This document shows positions 1-9,694 of a DNA stretch of 64,000 nt, piece after piece (position 1 is the first letter of the stretch; each line of letters begins with the position of its first letter). This DNA is from Cellulomonas denverensis. GTDB taxonomy: Bacteria; Actinomycetota; Actinomycetes; Actinomycetales; Cellulomonadaceae. The translations under genes were made by a program, and so were the position numbers. Below the pieces are notes generated by a model. The model worked only from the letters and a program-made list of their open reading frames with translations, did not search any database and had not been told where the DNA came from. The stretch spans positions 58,678 to 122,677 of the forward strand of contig NZ_JAAXOX010000011.1 of assembly GCF_012396125.1 (NCBI RefSeq), in the 5' to 3' direction.

Positions 1-893
1 GTCCCGGTCTTGTCGAAGCAGACCACGTCCACCCGGGCCAGCGCCTCCATCGCGGGCAGGTCCTGCACCAGGCACTGCCGCCGGCCGAGCCGGATCACGC
101 CGACCGCCATCGCGACGCTGGTCATCAGCACCAGGCCCTCCGGCACCATCGGCACCAGGGCGGCCACCATCCCGCGCAGGGCGTCGCTCAGCGGCAGGTC
201 GGTCTGGGTGAGCTGGTTCCAGATCATCAGCGCGCCGACCGGGATCAGCACCCAGGTCAGGTAGCGCAGGATGGTGTCGATCCCGGCCCGCAGCCCGGAG
301 GACGGCGCCGAGTACGCGGACGCCTCCCGGGCCAGCTTCGCCGCATAGGCCTGCTCGCCGACCCGGGTGGCCCGCAGCCGGCCGCTGCCCGCGACCACCA
401 CGCTGCCGGACAGCAGCGGCGCCCCGACCGCCGGCGCCAGCGCCTCGGACTCGCCGGTCAGCAGCGACTCGTCCACCTCCAGCCCGGTGGTGGCGAGCAG
501 GTCGCCGTCCACCGGCACCTGGTCGCCCGCCGAGACCTCGACCACGTCGTCCAGCACGATCTCGGCCGGGTCGAGCGCCAGCGGCCCGTCCGCCCGGATC
601 ACGGTCACCGTGCTGGCGTTCAGGATCGCCAGCCGGTCCAGGGTCCGCTTGGCCCGGATCTCCTGCACCATGCCGACCGCGCTGTTCACCACGATCAGCA
701 GGCCGAACAGCCCGTCGAACCAGGCGCCGGTGGACGCCACCACGCAGAACAGCACGAAGTAGATCGCGTTGACCCGGGTGAAGACGTTCGCGACCACGAT
801 GTCCCGGGCGCTGCGGCTGGTCACCCGTTCGACCTGGTTCACCTGGCCACGTGAGACCCGGTCGGCGACTTCGCTGCTGGTCAGTGGCTGCAC
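1..893 (-). CDS. ctpE: CtpE-like P-type cation ATPase (N-terminal part, runs off the window)
   Basis: The first 297 or so residues of a P-type ATPase, an integral membrane pump that moves cations using ATP. Reading from a GTG at 893, the frame stays open to the window edge and ends in the phosphorylation motif DKTGT, of which the Asp is the phospho-acceptor. Before it come the actuator motif LTGES and the membrane-segment motif PMVPEGLVLMTS. The pattern of RLGRRQCLVQDLPA followed by ARVDVVCFDKTGT closely matches my memory of mycobacterial CtpE (a calcium ATPase), so I place it there, but ion specificity is inferred. The nucleotide-binding half and last membrane helices lie outside. It starts about 24 bp after a lipoprotein gene on the same strand, so the two may share a transcript. 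Confidence 0.85.
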   Translation of the reverse strand, partial: MQPLTSSEVADRVSRGQVNQVERVTSRSARDIVVANVFTRVNAIYFVLFCVVASTGAWFDGLFGLLIVVNSAVGMVQEIRAKRTLDRLAILNASTVTVIRADGPLALDPAEIVLDDVVEVSAGDQVPVDGDLLATTGLEVDESLLTGESEALAPAVGAPLLSGSVVVAGSGRLRATRVGEQAYAAKLAREASAYSAPSSGLRAGIDTILRYLTWVLIPVGALMIWNQLTQTDLPLSDALRGMVAALVPMVPEGLVLMTSVAMAVGVIRLGRRQCLVQDLPAMEALARVDVVCFDKTG

Positions 894-916
894 GCGACCA
901 GGGTAGACAACGCCGA

Positions 917-1522
917 TCAGCCCGCGGCGGCGCCCCGCTCGGTCAGGGTGAACACGCTCGCCGGGCTGGCCGGGTCGGGTTCGACCGCCACGCCGCCCTC
1001 CGGGTCGGAGACCAGGTAGCCGTTGGCGTTGGAGATGTTCACCTGCTCGGGCCGGTCGAGTGCGGTGACCTCGAACTGCTGCGCGGGGTCGGTGTCGTCG
1101 CAGGTGGCGACACTCACCACGTCGTCGCCGGGCAGGGCCAGGCACTGTTCCCGGTCGTCGGTGGTGGCGCTGGACCGCACCTGCACCATCCCGGTGGAGC
1201 CCGCAGGTTCGATCACCCAGGTGCTGGGCAGCTCGGAGCCGGCCGGGTCGTCGATGGTGGTGACCGCACCCTCCACGGTGGTCACCAGCCAGGTGCCCTC
1301 GTAGGTCCCGATGTCCACCAGGGTGCTGCCGTCGAGCAGGGCGTTCCCACCGCCGGCCGGGGTGTCCGGGGCGTCCGGGGTATCGGGAGTGTCCGGGGTG
1401 TCCTGCTGCGCCGGGGTGCTGCCGGCGGCGGTCGGCTCGGGGTCCGCCGTGCAGGCCGGCACCGCGACGGCGATCACCCCCGCGGCGAACAGGGTGACGG
1501 TGCGGCGGGCGGTCGTGGTCAT
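917..1522 (-). CDS. Secreted lipoprotein with Asp-Thr-Pro repeat linker
   Basis: A 201-residue predicted lipoprotein of unknown function. The N-terminus has Arg residues, a hydrophobic stretch and a lipobox ending in VPAC (Cys about residue 24), so it should be anchored to the outer face of the membrane. A linker follows with four or five DTP/DAP repeats (9-bp tandem units near 1362-1410). The C-terminal 130 residues contain two spaced cysteines (EQCLALPG and VATCDD) and a TDPAQQFEV stretch. That looks like a ricin-type beta-trefoil carbohydrate-binding fold, but this is a weak impression. It lies just upstream of the CtpE-like ATPase. Confidence 0.75.
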   Translation of the reverse strand: MTTTARRTVTLFAAGVIAVAVPACTADPEPTAAGSTPAQQDTPDTPDTPDAPDTPAGGGNALLDGSTLVDIGTYEGTWLVTTVEGAVTTIDDPAGSELPSTWVIEPAGSTGMVQVRSSATTDDREQCLALPGDDVVSVATCDDTDPAQQFEVTALDRPEQVNISNANGYLVSDPEGGVAVEPDPASPASVFTLTERGAAAG

Positions 1523-1595
1523 GGCGGGGATCCCTCCATCGGCTGACGGCTCCCCTCGAACGTATCGAGGACCCGCATGCCCGCAACCGGCGCCG

Positions 1596-2660
1596 TCAGT
1601 GCGGGGCGACCAGCACCTTGCCGGAGGAGTCCTCCGCGGCAGCGGCGAAGGCGGCGGCCACGCCGTCCAGCGGGTACACCGCCGACACCAGTTCCTCGAC
1701 CGGGATCAGCCCCTCACCGGCGATCCGCAGCGCAGTAACCACATCGACCTCGGTGTAGGCCGCACAACCCTGGATCCGCAGCTCCCAGTCCTGGATCTCC
1801 GGCATCGGCAGGCTCGCCGCCCGGGCGGGCACACCGACCACCAGCAGCGACCCGGCGCGGCGCAGCAGCCCGATCGCCTGCCGCAGCGACCGCTCGGAGG
1901 CGACGCAGTCGAACACCGCGTCGGCCGATCCGCCCAGCGCGTCGCGCACCCGCTCGTCGGCGTCACCGGCGGTGGCGGGCACGGCCGCATCGGCGCCGAT
2001 CCGGGTCGCACGGGCCAGCTTGCCCGGGTCGTTGTCCGTCATCACCACCGTGGCAGCCCCGGCCCGCCGCGCGGCCACCGCGGTCAGCACGCCGATCGTC
2101 CCGGCGCCGAGCACCACCACCCGGGCACCGGTCAGGTCGCCCGCGATCCGCACCGCGTGCACCGGGGTGGCCAGGCACTCCACCAGCGCCGCGGTCCGGT
2201 CGTCGACCGCGTCCGGCACCGGGAACAGGTTCTCCCGGGGTGCGACGAAGCGGTCCGCCATCGCCCCGGCCCAGTGCCGGGACGGGTCGCAGCCGATCCA
2301 GCTCAGGCGCTCGCAGGCGTTCGTCCGCCCGGCGGCGCAGTTCACACAGGACCCGCAGGCGACATTCGGCTTCAGCAGCACCCGGGTGCCCACTGCCGGA
2401 CCGTCCACCCCCGGACCCAGCGCGGTCACCACGCCGACCGCCTCGTGCCCGGGGACGTAGGGGCCGGTCAGGAACGGGTGTGCCCCGGCCAGGGCGTGGG
2501 TGTCGGAGCCGCAGATGCCGACCAGCGTGCCGGCGACCTGGACCTGGCCGGCGGCCGGCTCCGGCACCGGCTGGTTCTCCAGGCGCACGGCGCCCCGCGG
2601 TTCGGCCAGGGCGCGGCGCATGGTGACGGCGGGGGAGGGGATGGTCGTCATGCCCGTCAT
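1596..2660 (-). CDS. Zinc-dependent alcohol/sorbitol dehydrogenase (MDR family)
   Basis: A 354-residue medium-chain dehydrogenase/reductase oxidising an alcohol or polyol with NAD(P). Visible motifs: GICGSD with the catalytic-zinc Cys, GHE near residue 72, the structural-zinc cluster CGSCVNC...NAC, and the Rossmann stretch VVVLGAGTIGVLTA. Composition and length (about 350) fit the threonine/sorbitol dehydrogenase branch; the substrate cannot be told. No clear ribosome site precedes the ATG at 2660, and the Met three codons in could be the true start. The gene is divergent from an AraC-family regulator 110 bp away, which is the likely controller. Confidence 0.88.
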   Translation of the reverse strand: MTGMTTIPSPAVTMRRALAEPRGAVRLENQPVPEPAAGQVQVAGTLVGICGSDTHALAGAHPFLTGPYVPGHEAVGVVTALGPGVDGPAVGTRVLLKPNVACGSCVNCAAGRTNACERLSWIGCDPSRHWAGAMADRFVAPRENLFPVPDAVDDRTAALVECLATPVHAVRIAGDLTGARVVVLGAGTIGVLTAVAARRAGAATVVMTDNDPGKLARATRIGADAAVPATAGDADERVRDALGGSADAVFDCVASERSLRQAIGLLRRAGSLLVVGVPARAASLPMPEIQDWELRIQGCAAYTEVDVVTALRIAGEGLIPVEELVSAVYPLDGVAAAFAAAAEDSSGKVLVAPH

Positions 2661-2770
2661 CGTCGGTGCCGCCCGCCGTCCGATCTAGCGGCCTCACGCA
2701 CCGTCGACTGATACGAAATTGCTCCGTCGGCCCGCTCGACTGCCCCAGGCGTACGGCATCATGCGGGATT

Positions 2771-3685
2771 GTGCAGCCCTCCGCGCCGCTCCGACCCGGC
2801 CACCGCCCACCGGCCCGCGAACTCGTCGTGCCCGACGTGGACAGCACGATCCGGTGGCACACCCACTCCTACCCGCACCCGCTGGCCCGCTGGCACACCC
2901 ACCCCGAGGCCGAGATCCACCTGATCCGCTCCGGCACCGGACTGGCGTTCGTCGGCGACCACGTCGGACGGTTCGCGCCCGGGCACCTGGTGCTGGTCGG
3001 CGCCCACCTGCCGCACAACTGGATCAGCGACCTCGGCCCCGGGGAGGTGATCGAGGACCGGGACGTGGTGCTCCAGGTGCACCCCGACCGGATGCGCGCC
3101 CTGGCCCGGGTCGCCCCGGAGATGTCGGCGGCGGTCCGGCTGCTGGACGACGCGGCGCGCGGCATCGAATACGGCGGCCCCACCGCGATGGCCGCGGCGC
3201 AGGCACTGGAGACGGTCGGCCACAGCACGGGAATCACCCGGCTGCGCGCGTTCCTCGACCTGCTCGACCACCTGATCCACGCTCCCGGGGCGGACCGCCG
3301 GGTCCTGTCCGGGCGCCCGGGTTCGGCTGGCGACGCGGCGGCACAGGACCGGATCGACCTGGTGCTCGACCACCTCACCGAGCACCTGACCGGGCAGCTC
3401 CGGTTGCCGGAGGTCGCCGCGCTGGTCGGCATGACCCCGCCGGCCTTCTCCCGGTTCTTCCGGCGCGCGGCCGGGCGCGGCTTCGCCGAGACGATCCGCC
3501 GGCTGCGGGTGATCCGGGCCTGCGCCCTGCTGGCCGAGACCACGATGCCGGTGGCGGAGGTCTGCTTCGCGGCCGGCTTCGGCAACCTGTCCAACTTCAA
3601 CCGCCAGTTCCGGGCCGAGACCGGCACCACGCCGCGGGAGTACCGGCGGACCGCGCGGGCCGGGAACGGAGTCGCGCCGTCCTGA
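2771..3685 (+). CDS. AraC-family transcriptional regulator with cupin sensor domain
   Basis: A regulator of about 304 residues starting at GTG 2771 (the frame is open further upstream, but that part is arginine-rich and unlike the family). The N-terminal half is a cupin-like sensor with histidine-rich strands (HTHSYPHPLARWHTHPEAE). The C-terminal 100 residues hold the double helix-turn-helix, including LPEVAALVGMTPPAFSRFFRR and the diagnostic VCFAAGFGNLSNFNRQFR...TTPREYRR end. It is transcribed away from the zinc alcohol dehydrogenase, and the shared 110-bp spacer would hold both promoters. It meets the HAD gene tail to tail with a gap of only 10 bp. Confidence 0.9.
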   Translation: MQPSAPLRPGHRPPARELVVPDVDSTIRWHTHSYPHPLARWHTHPEAEIHLIRSGTGLAFVGDHVGRFAPGHLVLVGAHLPHNWISDLGPGEVIEDRDVVLQVHPDRMRALARVAPEMSAAVRLLDDAARGIEYGGPTAMAAAQALETVGHSTGITRLRAFLDLLDHLIHAPGADRRVLSGRPGSAGDAAAQDRIDLVLDHLTEHLTGQLRLPEVAALVGMTPPAFSRFFRRAAGRGFAETIRRLRVIRACALLAETTMPVAEVCFAAGFGNLSNFNRQFRAETGTTPREYRRTARAGNGVAPS

Positions 3686-3695
3686 CCGTCGCGGA

Positions 3696-4367
3696 TCAGC
3701 CGTCTGCCGCCACGATCTGCCGCGCCACCTCGACCAGATCGGGTGCCACGATGTCCGGCTGCACCCCGAGCGGCAGCGGCGCGTTCCCGGGCCGGGCGAC
3801 CAGCGCCGCCGACCAGCCGCAGGCCAGTGCACCGATCACGTCCCAGGTGTGGCACGCCACCAGGCGGAGCTCCCGCGGCCGGGCGCCCAGGTGCCGGGCG
3901 GCATGGGCGTACACCTCCGGCGCCGGCTTGGCCCGCCGCACCGCGTCCACCGACACCACGTCGGTGAAGAAGTCCAGGATCCCGGCGGTGGCCAGGCCCG
4001 CCCGCGCCGCCGGTGCCGCCGAGTTGGTCAGCGCCACCACCCGCAGCCCGGCATCGCGCAGCAGGCTGAGCGCCGGGACCACATCCTCGTGCGCGGGCAG
4101 CCTGGACAGCGCGCTCCGGAACTCGTCCACCGCCTGTTCGGACAGCGTGACGCCATGGGTCTGCGCGACCATCCGCAGCGTGGCCACCGCCAGCGTCGCG
4201 AAGTCGGTGTAGCCACCGGTGAGCGTCAGGGTGCCGGAGTACAGGATCTGCTCGGCGAACCACTGCCGCAGCACCCCGGGGTCGTGCAGGTGCCGGGCAA
4301 AGAACGGCCGCAGCGCGTCCAGGTCCAACAGGGTCTCGTTCACGTCCAGGACCACCGTGCCGCTCAT
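3696..4367 (-). CDS. Haloacid dehalogenase type II-like HAD hydrolase
   Basis: A 223-residue HAD-superfamily hydrolase. I chose ATG 4367 because a GGAGG lies about 9 nt upstream and the protein then begins MSGTVVLDVNETLLDLDAL, with the DVNETL loop (nucleophile Asp) typical of type II 2-haloacid dehalogenases. Further motifs are VVALTNSAAPAAR (motif II), the Lys of RAKPAPEVYAHAA (motif III) and CHTWDVIGALACGWSAALVAR, where L-2-haloacid dehalogenases have a similar SNxWDxxGA-type segment. Family members release halide or phosphate; the actual substrate here is unknown. Confidence 0.85.
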   Translation of the reverse strand: MSGTVVLDVNETLLDLDALRPFFARHLHDPGVLRQWFAEQILYSGTLTLTGGYTDFATLAVATLRMVAQTHGVTLSEQAVDEFRSALSRLPAHEDVVPALSLLRDAGLRVVALTNSAAPAARAGLATAGILDFFTDVVSVDAVRRAKPAPEVYAHAARHLGARPRELRLVACHTWDVIGALACGWSAALVARPGNAPLPLGVQPDIVAPDLVEVARQIVAADG

Positions 4368-4421
4368 GGCGACAGCCTCCACCCGCGCGGCGGACGCACA
4401 CCACCACTCAGACACGACGAG

Positions 4422-4449
4422 GGCCCGGCCCCCACCGGGGAACCGGGCC
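4422..4449 (-). terminator. Terminator hairpin after tRNA-Arg
   Basis: GGCCCGG (4422-4428) and CCGGGCC (4443-4449) form a 7-bp stem directly downstream of the tRNA on its own strand. The loop is C/G-rich and there is no long T run, as usual in high-GC genomes. Confidence 0.55.
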
Positions 4450-4457
4450 TTCGGATG

Positions 4458-4530
4458 TGCCCTCGATAGGATTCGAACCTACGACCTTCTGCTCCGGAGG
4501 CAGACGCTCTATCCACTGAGCTACGAGGGC
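4458..4530 (-). tRNA. tRNA-Arg (anticodon CCG)
   Basis: On the minus strand the sequence folds as a full cloverleaf of 73 nt. The acceptor stem is GCCCTCG/CGAGGGC, the D arm GCTC-AGTGGAT-AGAGC, and the anticodon arm TCTGC-CTCCGGA-GCAGA with anticodon CCG, reading the CGG codon common in this GC-rich genome. The T arm loop is TTCGAAT. The discriminator base is A, and CCA is not encoded. Confidence 0.96.
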
Positions 4531-4592
4531 ATCTCGTCCCGACCGCGATCGGAACGAGGCATGACACTACCAGCCCCTCGGGGGTGGCTGCG

Positions 4593-5246
4593 TCAGTCCT
4601 CGCCGAGCAGGCCGGACAGGTAGTCCGAGGTCTCCTCCACCGCACCGGCCACGTCACCGCGGACGATGGCGTCCACCAGGCCGTCGTGGTTGTCCCCGTC
4701 CTGCAGCACCTGGGCGAAGTTGAACCGGATGTTCTCGGTGATGGCGTCGATCAGGCTCTCGTACAGCGACAGCAGCACCGGGTTGCGGGCGGCCCGGGCG
4801 ATCGCGCGGTGCAGCGCCAGGTCGGCGGCCACCATCCGGTCCAGGGCGTGGGCGGCGTAGGCCTCGGCCCGGGCGTCCCGCAGGGCGGTGATCGAGGCGA
4901 CGTCGGAGGTGGTGCGGCGGCGGGCGGCCAGTCGGGCGGCCTCGACCTCCAGCGAGCGCCGCACCTCGACCACGTCGCGCTGGCGGGCGTCGGCGATCTG
5001 CCGGGAGAACGTCACCGCCAGCTCGGAGGCGCTGAGCACGTAGGTGCCCGATCCCTGGCGGCGTTCGACCAGGCCGGAGTGCACCAGCGACTGCACCGCC
5101 TCGCGCACGGTGTTGCGGCCCACTCCGAGCAGTTCGACCAGGGCCGGCTCGGCGGGGATCCGGGTGCCCACCGGCCACTCGCCGGAGGAGATCCGCTCCC
5201 GGAGCTGGGCCACCGTCGAGTCGATCAAACCGGTGCGTCGCATCAT
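4593..5246 (-). CDS. GntR/FadR-family transcriptional regulator
   Basis: A 217-residue regulator with an N-terminal winged helix (ISSGEWPVGTRIPAEPALVELLGVGRNTVREAVQSLVHSGLVERRQGSGTYV, residues about 18-68) and an all-helical FCD effector domain with the metal-binding type pattern RRSLEVEAARLAA...LHRAIARAARNPVL. It stands divergent to an MFS exporter 111 bp away, so it probably represses that transporter in response to a small acid, as FadR-type proteins often do. Two consecutive Met codons begin the frame; either may be used. Confidence 0.9.
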   Translation of the reverse strand: MMRRTGLIDSTVAQLRERISSGEWPVGTRIPAEPALVELLGVGRNTVREAVQSLVHSGLVERRQGSGTYVLSASELAVTFSRQIADARQRDVVEVRRSLEVEAARLAARRRTTSDVASITALRDARAEAYAAHALDRMVAADLALHRAIARAARNPVLLSLYESLIDAITENIRFNFAQVLQDGDNHDGLVDAIVRGDVAGAVEETSDYLSGLLGED

Positions 5247-5357
5247 GCGGGTACTCTCCCAGGTCAGGTGTGCGGCGATTCAACACGACGGTCCGCTTCG
5301 TCCGCCAGCCACACCGCCCGCCGCCGACGCCACCCTCCCATGATTCCTGGAGTACCC

Positions 5358-6632
5358 ATGCCTGCGCCCGACCATGTCACCCCCGAACTGCGCCCGTGGC
5401 GCGGCCGGTTCGTGGTGCTGGCCGGGGTGCTGCTGGTCGCGCTGAACCTGCGGATCGCGGTGGCCTCGGTGTCGCCGATTCTGGACCTGGTGCGCGCGGA
5501 TGTCGCGCTGTCGCCGACCCAGGCCGGGTTGCTGGGGACGATCCCGGTGGCCTCGTTCGCGGTGTTCGGGGCGCTGACGCCGGTGCTGGCGCGCCGGGTG
5601 GGGCTGGAACCGCTGCTGATCGCGGCGATGGCGTTGTCCGCCGCCGGGGAGATCATCCGGTCCACCATGCACTCGTCCACCGGGTTCCTGGTCTGGACCG
5701 TGGTCGCCCTGGCCGGGATGGGCATGGGGAACGTGCTGCTGCCGCCGCTGGTCAAGCGGTACTTCCCGGACCGGGTCGGCGTGGTGACCGCGGCCTACTC
5801 GGTGACGCTGAGCGTGAGCACCGCCCTGCCCGCCGCGGTGGTGGTGCCGGTGGCGGACCGGGTGGGCTGGCGGCCGGCGCTGTCGATCTGGGCGGTGGTC
5901 GGGATCCTGGCCGCGCTGCCCTGGCTGGTGGTGGTGATCCGGTCGGCGGCGGCCCGGGCCGAACTGTCCGGTCTGCTGCGCCGTGGCCCGGCGACCACTC
6001 CGGCCCTGACCAGCCGGCACCGGTCGGGCGGCCGGGTGTACCGCAGTCCGCTGGCCTGGGGGATGGCGGTGACCTTCGCGATGAACTCGCTCGGGTCCTA
6101 CGCGATGTTCGCCTGGCTGCCGCAGATCCTGATCGACTCCGGGACCTCGCCGCACTCGGCCGGCACCTGGCTGAGCGTCTACGCGATCCTCGGCCTGCCG
6201 CCGGCGCTGATCGCCCCGATCGCCGCCTCGCGGATGCGCAACCCGATCGGCCTGGTGATCTTCTTCGTCGCGTGCTGGCTGTTCAGCTACCTCGGGCTGC
6301 TGCTGCACCCGTCCGGGCCGGTCTGGCTGTGGGTGCTGGTCGGCGGGCTCGGGCCGGGCGCGTTCCCGCTGCTGCTGGCACTGATCAACCTGCGCACCCG
6401 CACCTCGGCCGGTGCCGCCTCTCTGTCCGGCTTCACCCAGGGCATCGGCTACGCGATCGCCGCGGTCGGCCCGCTGCTGATCGGGGTGCTGTACGACGCC
6501 ACCGCGGACTGGACCTGGCCGCTGCTGTTCCTGATCGGCACCCTGGCGGTCCTGATGACCGGCGCGGTGGTCGCCTGCCGCCCGGTGTTCCTGGAGGACT
6601 CGTGGCTGCCGCGGGGTCATCGGGAGTCCTGA
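5358..6632 (+). CDS. MFS transporter of the CynX/NimT type
   Basis: A 424-residue membrane transporter with about 12 hydrophobic segments. I chose ATG 5358, where GGAG lies 5 nt upstream; another in-frame ATG at 5340 lacks this. The opening stretch LLVALNLRIAVASVSPILDLVRADVALS and the central LAGMGMGNVLLPPLVKRYFPDR are typical of the CynX/NimT family (cyanate or 2-nitroimidazole transport in E. coli). The substrate here is unknown. It is divergent to a FadR-type regulator. Its stop is only 21 bp before argS, so argS may be partly read from this promoter. Confidence 0.9.
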   Translation: MPAPDHVTPELRPWRGRFVVLAGVLLVALNLRIAVASVSPILDLVRADVALSPTQAGLLGTIPVASFAVFGALTPVLARRVGLEPLLIAAMALSAAGEIIRSTMHSSTGFLVWTVVALAGMGMGNVLLPPLVKRYFPDRVGVVTAAYSVTLSVSTALPAAVVVPVADRVGWRPALSIWAVVGILAALPWLVVVIRSAAARAELSGLLRRGPATTPALTSRHRSGGRVYRSPLAWGMAVTFAMNSLGSYAMFAWLPQILIDSGTSPHSAGTWLSVYAILGLPPALIAPIAASRMRNPIGLVIFFVACWLFSYLGLLLHPSGPVWLWVLVGGLGPGAFPLLLALINLRTRTSAGAASLSGFTQGIGYAIAAVGPLLIGVLYDATADWTWPLLFLIGTLAVLMTGAVVACRPVFLEDSWLPRGHRES

Positions 6633-6653
6633 CCGGGCGGATATCCTGCTCCG

Positions 6654-8336
6654 GTGACTCCCGCTGAGCTTTCCGCCTCCCTGCATGCCGCCCTGACCGC
6701 GGCGGTGGCCGACGGCACCTTCGCCCTGGCCGCCGACGACCTGCCCGACACCGTGCACGTGGAGCGGCCCCGCCAGCGCGAGCACGGCGACTGGGCGACC
6801 AACGTCGCCCTGCAGCTGGCGAAGAAGGCCGGCACCAATCCGCGCGCCTTCGCCGAGGAGCTGACCCGGCGGCTGGCCGATGTGCCCGGCATCGCGAAGG
6901 TCGACATCGCGGGCCCCGGCTTCCTCAACATCACCCTGGACGCGGCGGCCGCCGGCGAGCTCGCCCGGTCGATCGTCGACACCGGGGCGGGCTACGGCCG
7001 GGGCGAGAGCCAGCGCGGGCAGTCGGTGAACCTGGAGTTCGTCTCGGCCAACCCGACCGGCCCGATCCACATCGGCGGCGCACGCTGGGCCGCGGTCGGC
7101 GACAGCCTGGCCCGGATTCTGTCCGCCGCCGGGGCCGACGTGACCCGCGAGTACTACTTCAACGACCACGGCGCCCAGATCGACCGGTTCGCCCGGTCGC
7201 TGCTGGCCCGGGCCCGCGGGCTGGAGGCGCCGGAGGACGGCTACGGCGGCCAGTACATCCAGGACATCGCGGACCGGGTGATCGCCGACGCCGTCGCCGC
7301 CGGGGAGACCGACCCCCGTGAGCTGCCGGACGAGCAGGCGCAGGAGGTGTTCCGCGCACGGGGCGTCGACCTGATGTTCGACGAGATCAAGCAGGCGCTG
7401 CACGACTTCGGCGTCGACTTCGACGTGTACTTCCACGAGGACTCGCTGCACGAGTCGGGCGCGGTGGACCGGGCGGTGGCCCGGCTGCGCGAGCTCGGCC
7501 ACATCTTCGAGTCCGACGGCGCGGTCTGGCTGCGGACCACCGACTTCGGCGACGACAAGGACCGGGTGATCATCAAGTCCGACGGCGAGGCCGCCTACAT
7601 CGCCGGTGACCTGGCCTACTACCTGGACAAGCGCGAGCGCGGCTTCGACCGGGCGATCATGATGCTCGGCGCCGACCACCACGGCTACATCGGCCGGATG
7701 ATGGCCGCGTGCGCCGCCTTCGGAGACGTGCCCGGGGTCAACCTGGAGATCCTGATCGGCCAGATGGTCAACCTGGTCAAGGACGGCGAGCCGGTCCGGA
7801 TGTCCAAGCGGGCCGGCACCGTGGTCACCCTGGACGATCTGGTCGAGGCGGTCGGGGTGGACGCCGCCCGGTACTCGCTGGCCCGGTCGTCGGTGGACTC
7901 CAGCATCGACCTGGACCTGGACCTGCTCACCACCGCCACCAACGAGAACCCGGTGTTCTACGTCCAGTACGCCCACTCGCGCACGGTCAGCGTGGCCCGG
8001 AACGCCGCCGAGGCCGGGGTGCGCCGGGAGGACGGCTTCGACGCCGCACTGCTGGACCACCCGGCCGAGTCGACCCTGCTCGGGCTGCTCGCCGAGTTCC
8101 CCCGGGTGGTCGCCCAGGCCGCCGAGCTGCGCGAGCCGCACCGGGTGGCCCGCTACCTGGAGACCGTCGCCGGTGGCTACCACAAGTGGTACGACCAGAA
8201 GCGCCGGGTGGTGCCCTTCGGCGAGGAGCAGGTCTCCGACGCCCACCGCACCCGGCTGTGGCTGAACGACGCCACCCGCCAGGTGCTGGCCAACGGCCTC
8301 GACCTGCTCGGCGTCTCCGCGCCGGAGCGGATGTGA
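6654..8336 (+). CDS. argS: Arginyl-tRNA synthetase
   Basis: A 560-residue class I synthetase that charges tRNA-Arg. The HIGH signature appears as PTGPIHIGG (about residue 135-140) in the usual SANPTGP context, and the KMSKS loop as [10 protein letters not shown] (about 382). The N-terminal additional domain specific to ArgRS ([15 protein letters not shown]) and the C-terminal anticodon-binding helices are present, and the length is normal. The start is GTG 6654. Its last codons overlap the lysA start, so the two are translationally coupled, as in mycobacteria and other actinobacteria. Confidence 0.97.
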   Translation: MTPAELSASLHAALTAAVADGTFALAADDLPDTVHVERPRQREHGDWATNVALQLAKKAGTNPRAFAEELTRRLADVPGIAKVDIAGPGFLNITLDAAAAGELARSIVDTGAGYGRGESQRGQSVNLEFVSANPTGPIHIGGARWAAVGDSLARILSAAGADVTREYYFNDHGAQIDRFARSLLARARGLEAPEDGYGGQYIQDIADRVIADAVAAGETDPRELPDEQAQEVFRARGVDLMFDEIKQALHDFGVDFDVYFHEDSLHESGAVDRAVARLRELGHIFESDGAVWLRTTDFGDDKDRVIIKSDGEAAYIAGDLAYYLDKRERGFDRAIMMLGADHHGYIGRMMAACAAFGDVPGVNLEILIGQMVNLVKDGEPVRMSKRAGTVVTLDDLVEAVGVDAARYSLARSSVDSSIDLDLDLLTTATNENPVFYVQYAHSRTVSVARNAAEAGVRREDGFDAALLDHPAESTLLGLLAEFPRVVAQAAELREPHRVARYLETVAGGYHKWYDQKRRVVPFGEEQVSDAHRTRLWLNDATRQVLANGLDLLGVSAPERM

Positions 8337-9667
8337 ACCTCGGCCTGCCCTGGCCCGCGCACGCGGTCCGTGGCGAGGACGGGGCGGTGCGACTGGCCGG
8401 TCTCGACCTGCGCGAGCTGGCCACCACGTATGGCACCCCGGCCTATCTGCTGGACGAGGCGGACTTCCGGGACCGGGCCCGCACGCTGCGCACCGCCTTC
8501 GAGGCCGCCTTCGGCGAGGTCGACATCTACTACGCCGGCAAGGCGTTCCTGTCGGTGGCGGTCGCCCGGTGGGCGCACGAGGAGGGCCTGCGGGTGGACA
8601 CCGCCACCGGCGGCGAACTCGCGGTCGCCCTGCGCGCCGGGGTGCCCGGGCCTGCGATCGGCCTGCACGGCAACAACAAGTCCGACGACGAGCTCCGCCG
8701 CGCCCTGGACGCCGGGGTCGGCCGGATCATCGCCGACTCGCTGCCCGAACTGGACCGGATCGCCGCCCTGGTGCGCGAGCGCGGCGGCGACCCGGCACCG
8801 GTGATGATCCGGGTCACCACCGGGGTGCACGCCGGTGGGCACGAGTACATCTCCACCGCGCACGAGGACCAGAAGTTCGGCCTGTCGATCGCGGGGGAGG
8901 ACTCCCCGGCGATGACGGCGCTGCTGCGGGCGGTGGAACTGCCCGAGCTGCGGCTGCTCGGCATCCATTCGCACATCGGCTCGCAGATCCTGGACCCGGA
9001 GGGCTTCACCGTCTCCGCCCGGGCCGTGCTGGCCCTGCGCGCCGAGCTGGCCGCCCGCACCGGGGTCCTGGTGCCGGAGGTCGACCTGGGCGGCGGCTTC
9101 GGGATCGCCTACCTGCCCGGCGACGTGCCGCTGGACCCGGAGCGGATGGCCAAGGACATCGCCGCCGCGGTCACCGGCGCCTGCGCCGACCTGGGCACGC
9201 CCGCCCCGCGGCTGTCCTTCGAGCCCGGCCGCACCATCGTCGGCCCCACCACGCTCACCCTGTACCGGGTGGGCACGGTCAAGCCGGTCCGGCTCGACGA
9301 CGGCCGGGTCCGCACCTACGTGTCGGTGGACGGCGGGATGAGCGACAACATCCGCCCCGCGCTGTACGGCGCGCACTACACCGCCGCGCTGATGAACCGG
9401 GCCGGTGCCGAGCGGACCGTGCTGGCCCGGGTGGTCGGCAAGCACTGCGAGAGCGGCGACATCGTCGTGCACGAGGTGCAGCTGCCCGCCGACACCACCG
9501 CCGGGGACCTGCTCGCGGTCGCCGCCACCGGCGCCTACGGACGCTCGATGGCCTCCAACTACAACCACCTGCCCCGGCCGCCGGTGGTGGCCGTGCGCGA
9601 CGGCGAGGCCCGGGTGCTGGTCCGCCGGGAGACCGAGGACGACCTGTTGGCCCTCGACCTGGGCTGA
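8333..9667 (+). CDS. lysA: Diaminopimelate decarboxylase
   Basis: A 444-residue PLP enzyme performing the last step of lysine synthesis, meso-diaminopimelate to L-lysine. The PLP lysine is in YYAGKAFLS, and other family motifs are [23 protein letters not shown] and the substrate-binding CESGD (KHCESGDIV). The GTG start at 8333 lies inside the ATGTGA end of argS, a 4-bp overlap. The stop at 9665-9667 falls inside a 20-bp palindrome that precedes the toxin-antitoxin pair. In related actinobacteria hom follows directly; here it is displaced by about 1.2 kb. Confidence 0.97.
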   Translation: MNLGLPWPAHAVRGEDGAVRLAGLDLRELATTYGTPAYLLDEADFRDRARTLRTAFEAAFGEVDIYYAGKAFLSVAVARWAHEEGLRVDTATGGELAVALRAGVPGPAIGLHGNNKSDDELRRALDAGVGRIIADSLPELDRIAALVRERGGDPAPVMIRVTTGVHAGGHEYISTAHEDQKFGLSIAGEDSPAMTALLRAVELPELRLLGIHSHIGSQILDPEGFTVSARAVLALRAELAARTGVLVPEVDLGGGFGIAYLPGDVPLDPERMAKDIAAAVTGACADLGTPAPRLSFEPGRTIVGPTTLTLYRVGTVKPVRLDDGRVRTYVSVDGGMSDNIRPALYGAHYTAALMNRAGAERTVLARVVGKHCESGDIVVHEVQLPADTTAGDLLAVAATGAYGRSMASNYNHLPRPPVVAVRDGEARVLVRRETEDDLLALDLG

Positions 9668-9683
9668 TAGCATCTCCTATCAG
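9664..9683. promoter_or_regulatory. Palindromic operator candidate of the toxin-antitoxin module
   Basis: CTGATAG (9664-9670) and CTATCAG (9677-9683) form a perfect 7-bp inverted repeat with a 6-nt spacer. It ends at the GGAGG ribosome site, 11 bp before the antitoxin ATG at 9695. The neighbouring antitoxin has its own DNA-binding region, so autoregulation is likely. Confidence 0.6.
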
Positions 9684-9694
9684 GAGGTGCGACC

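Noticed and set aside
5280..8246. A 988-codon open frame on the minus strand across the MFS transporter and argS
   Set aside because: It lies antisense to two clearly conserved genes and its product is a low-complexity Gly/Arg/His/Val/Gln mix, as expected from third-position GC bias.
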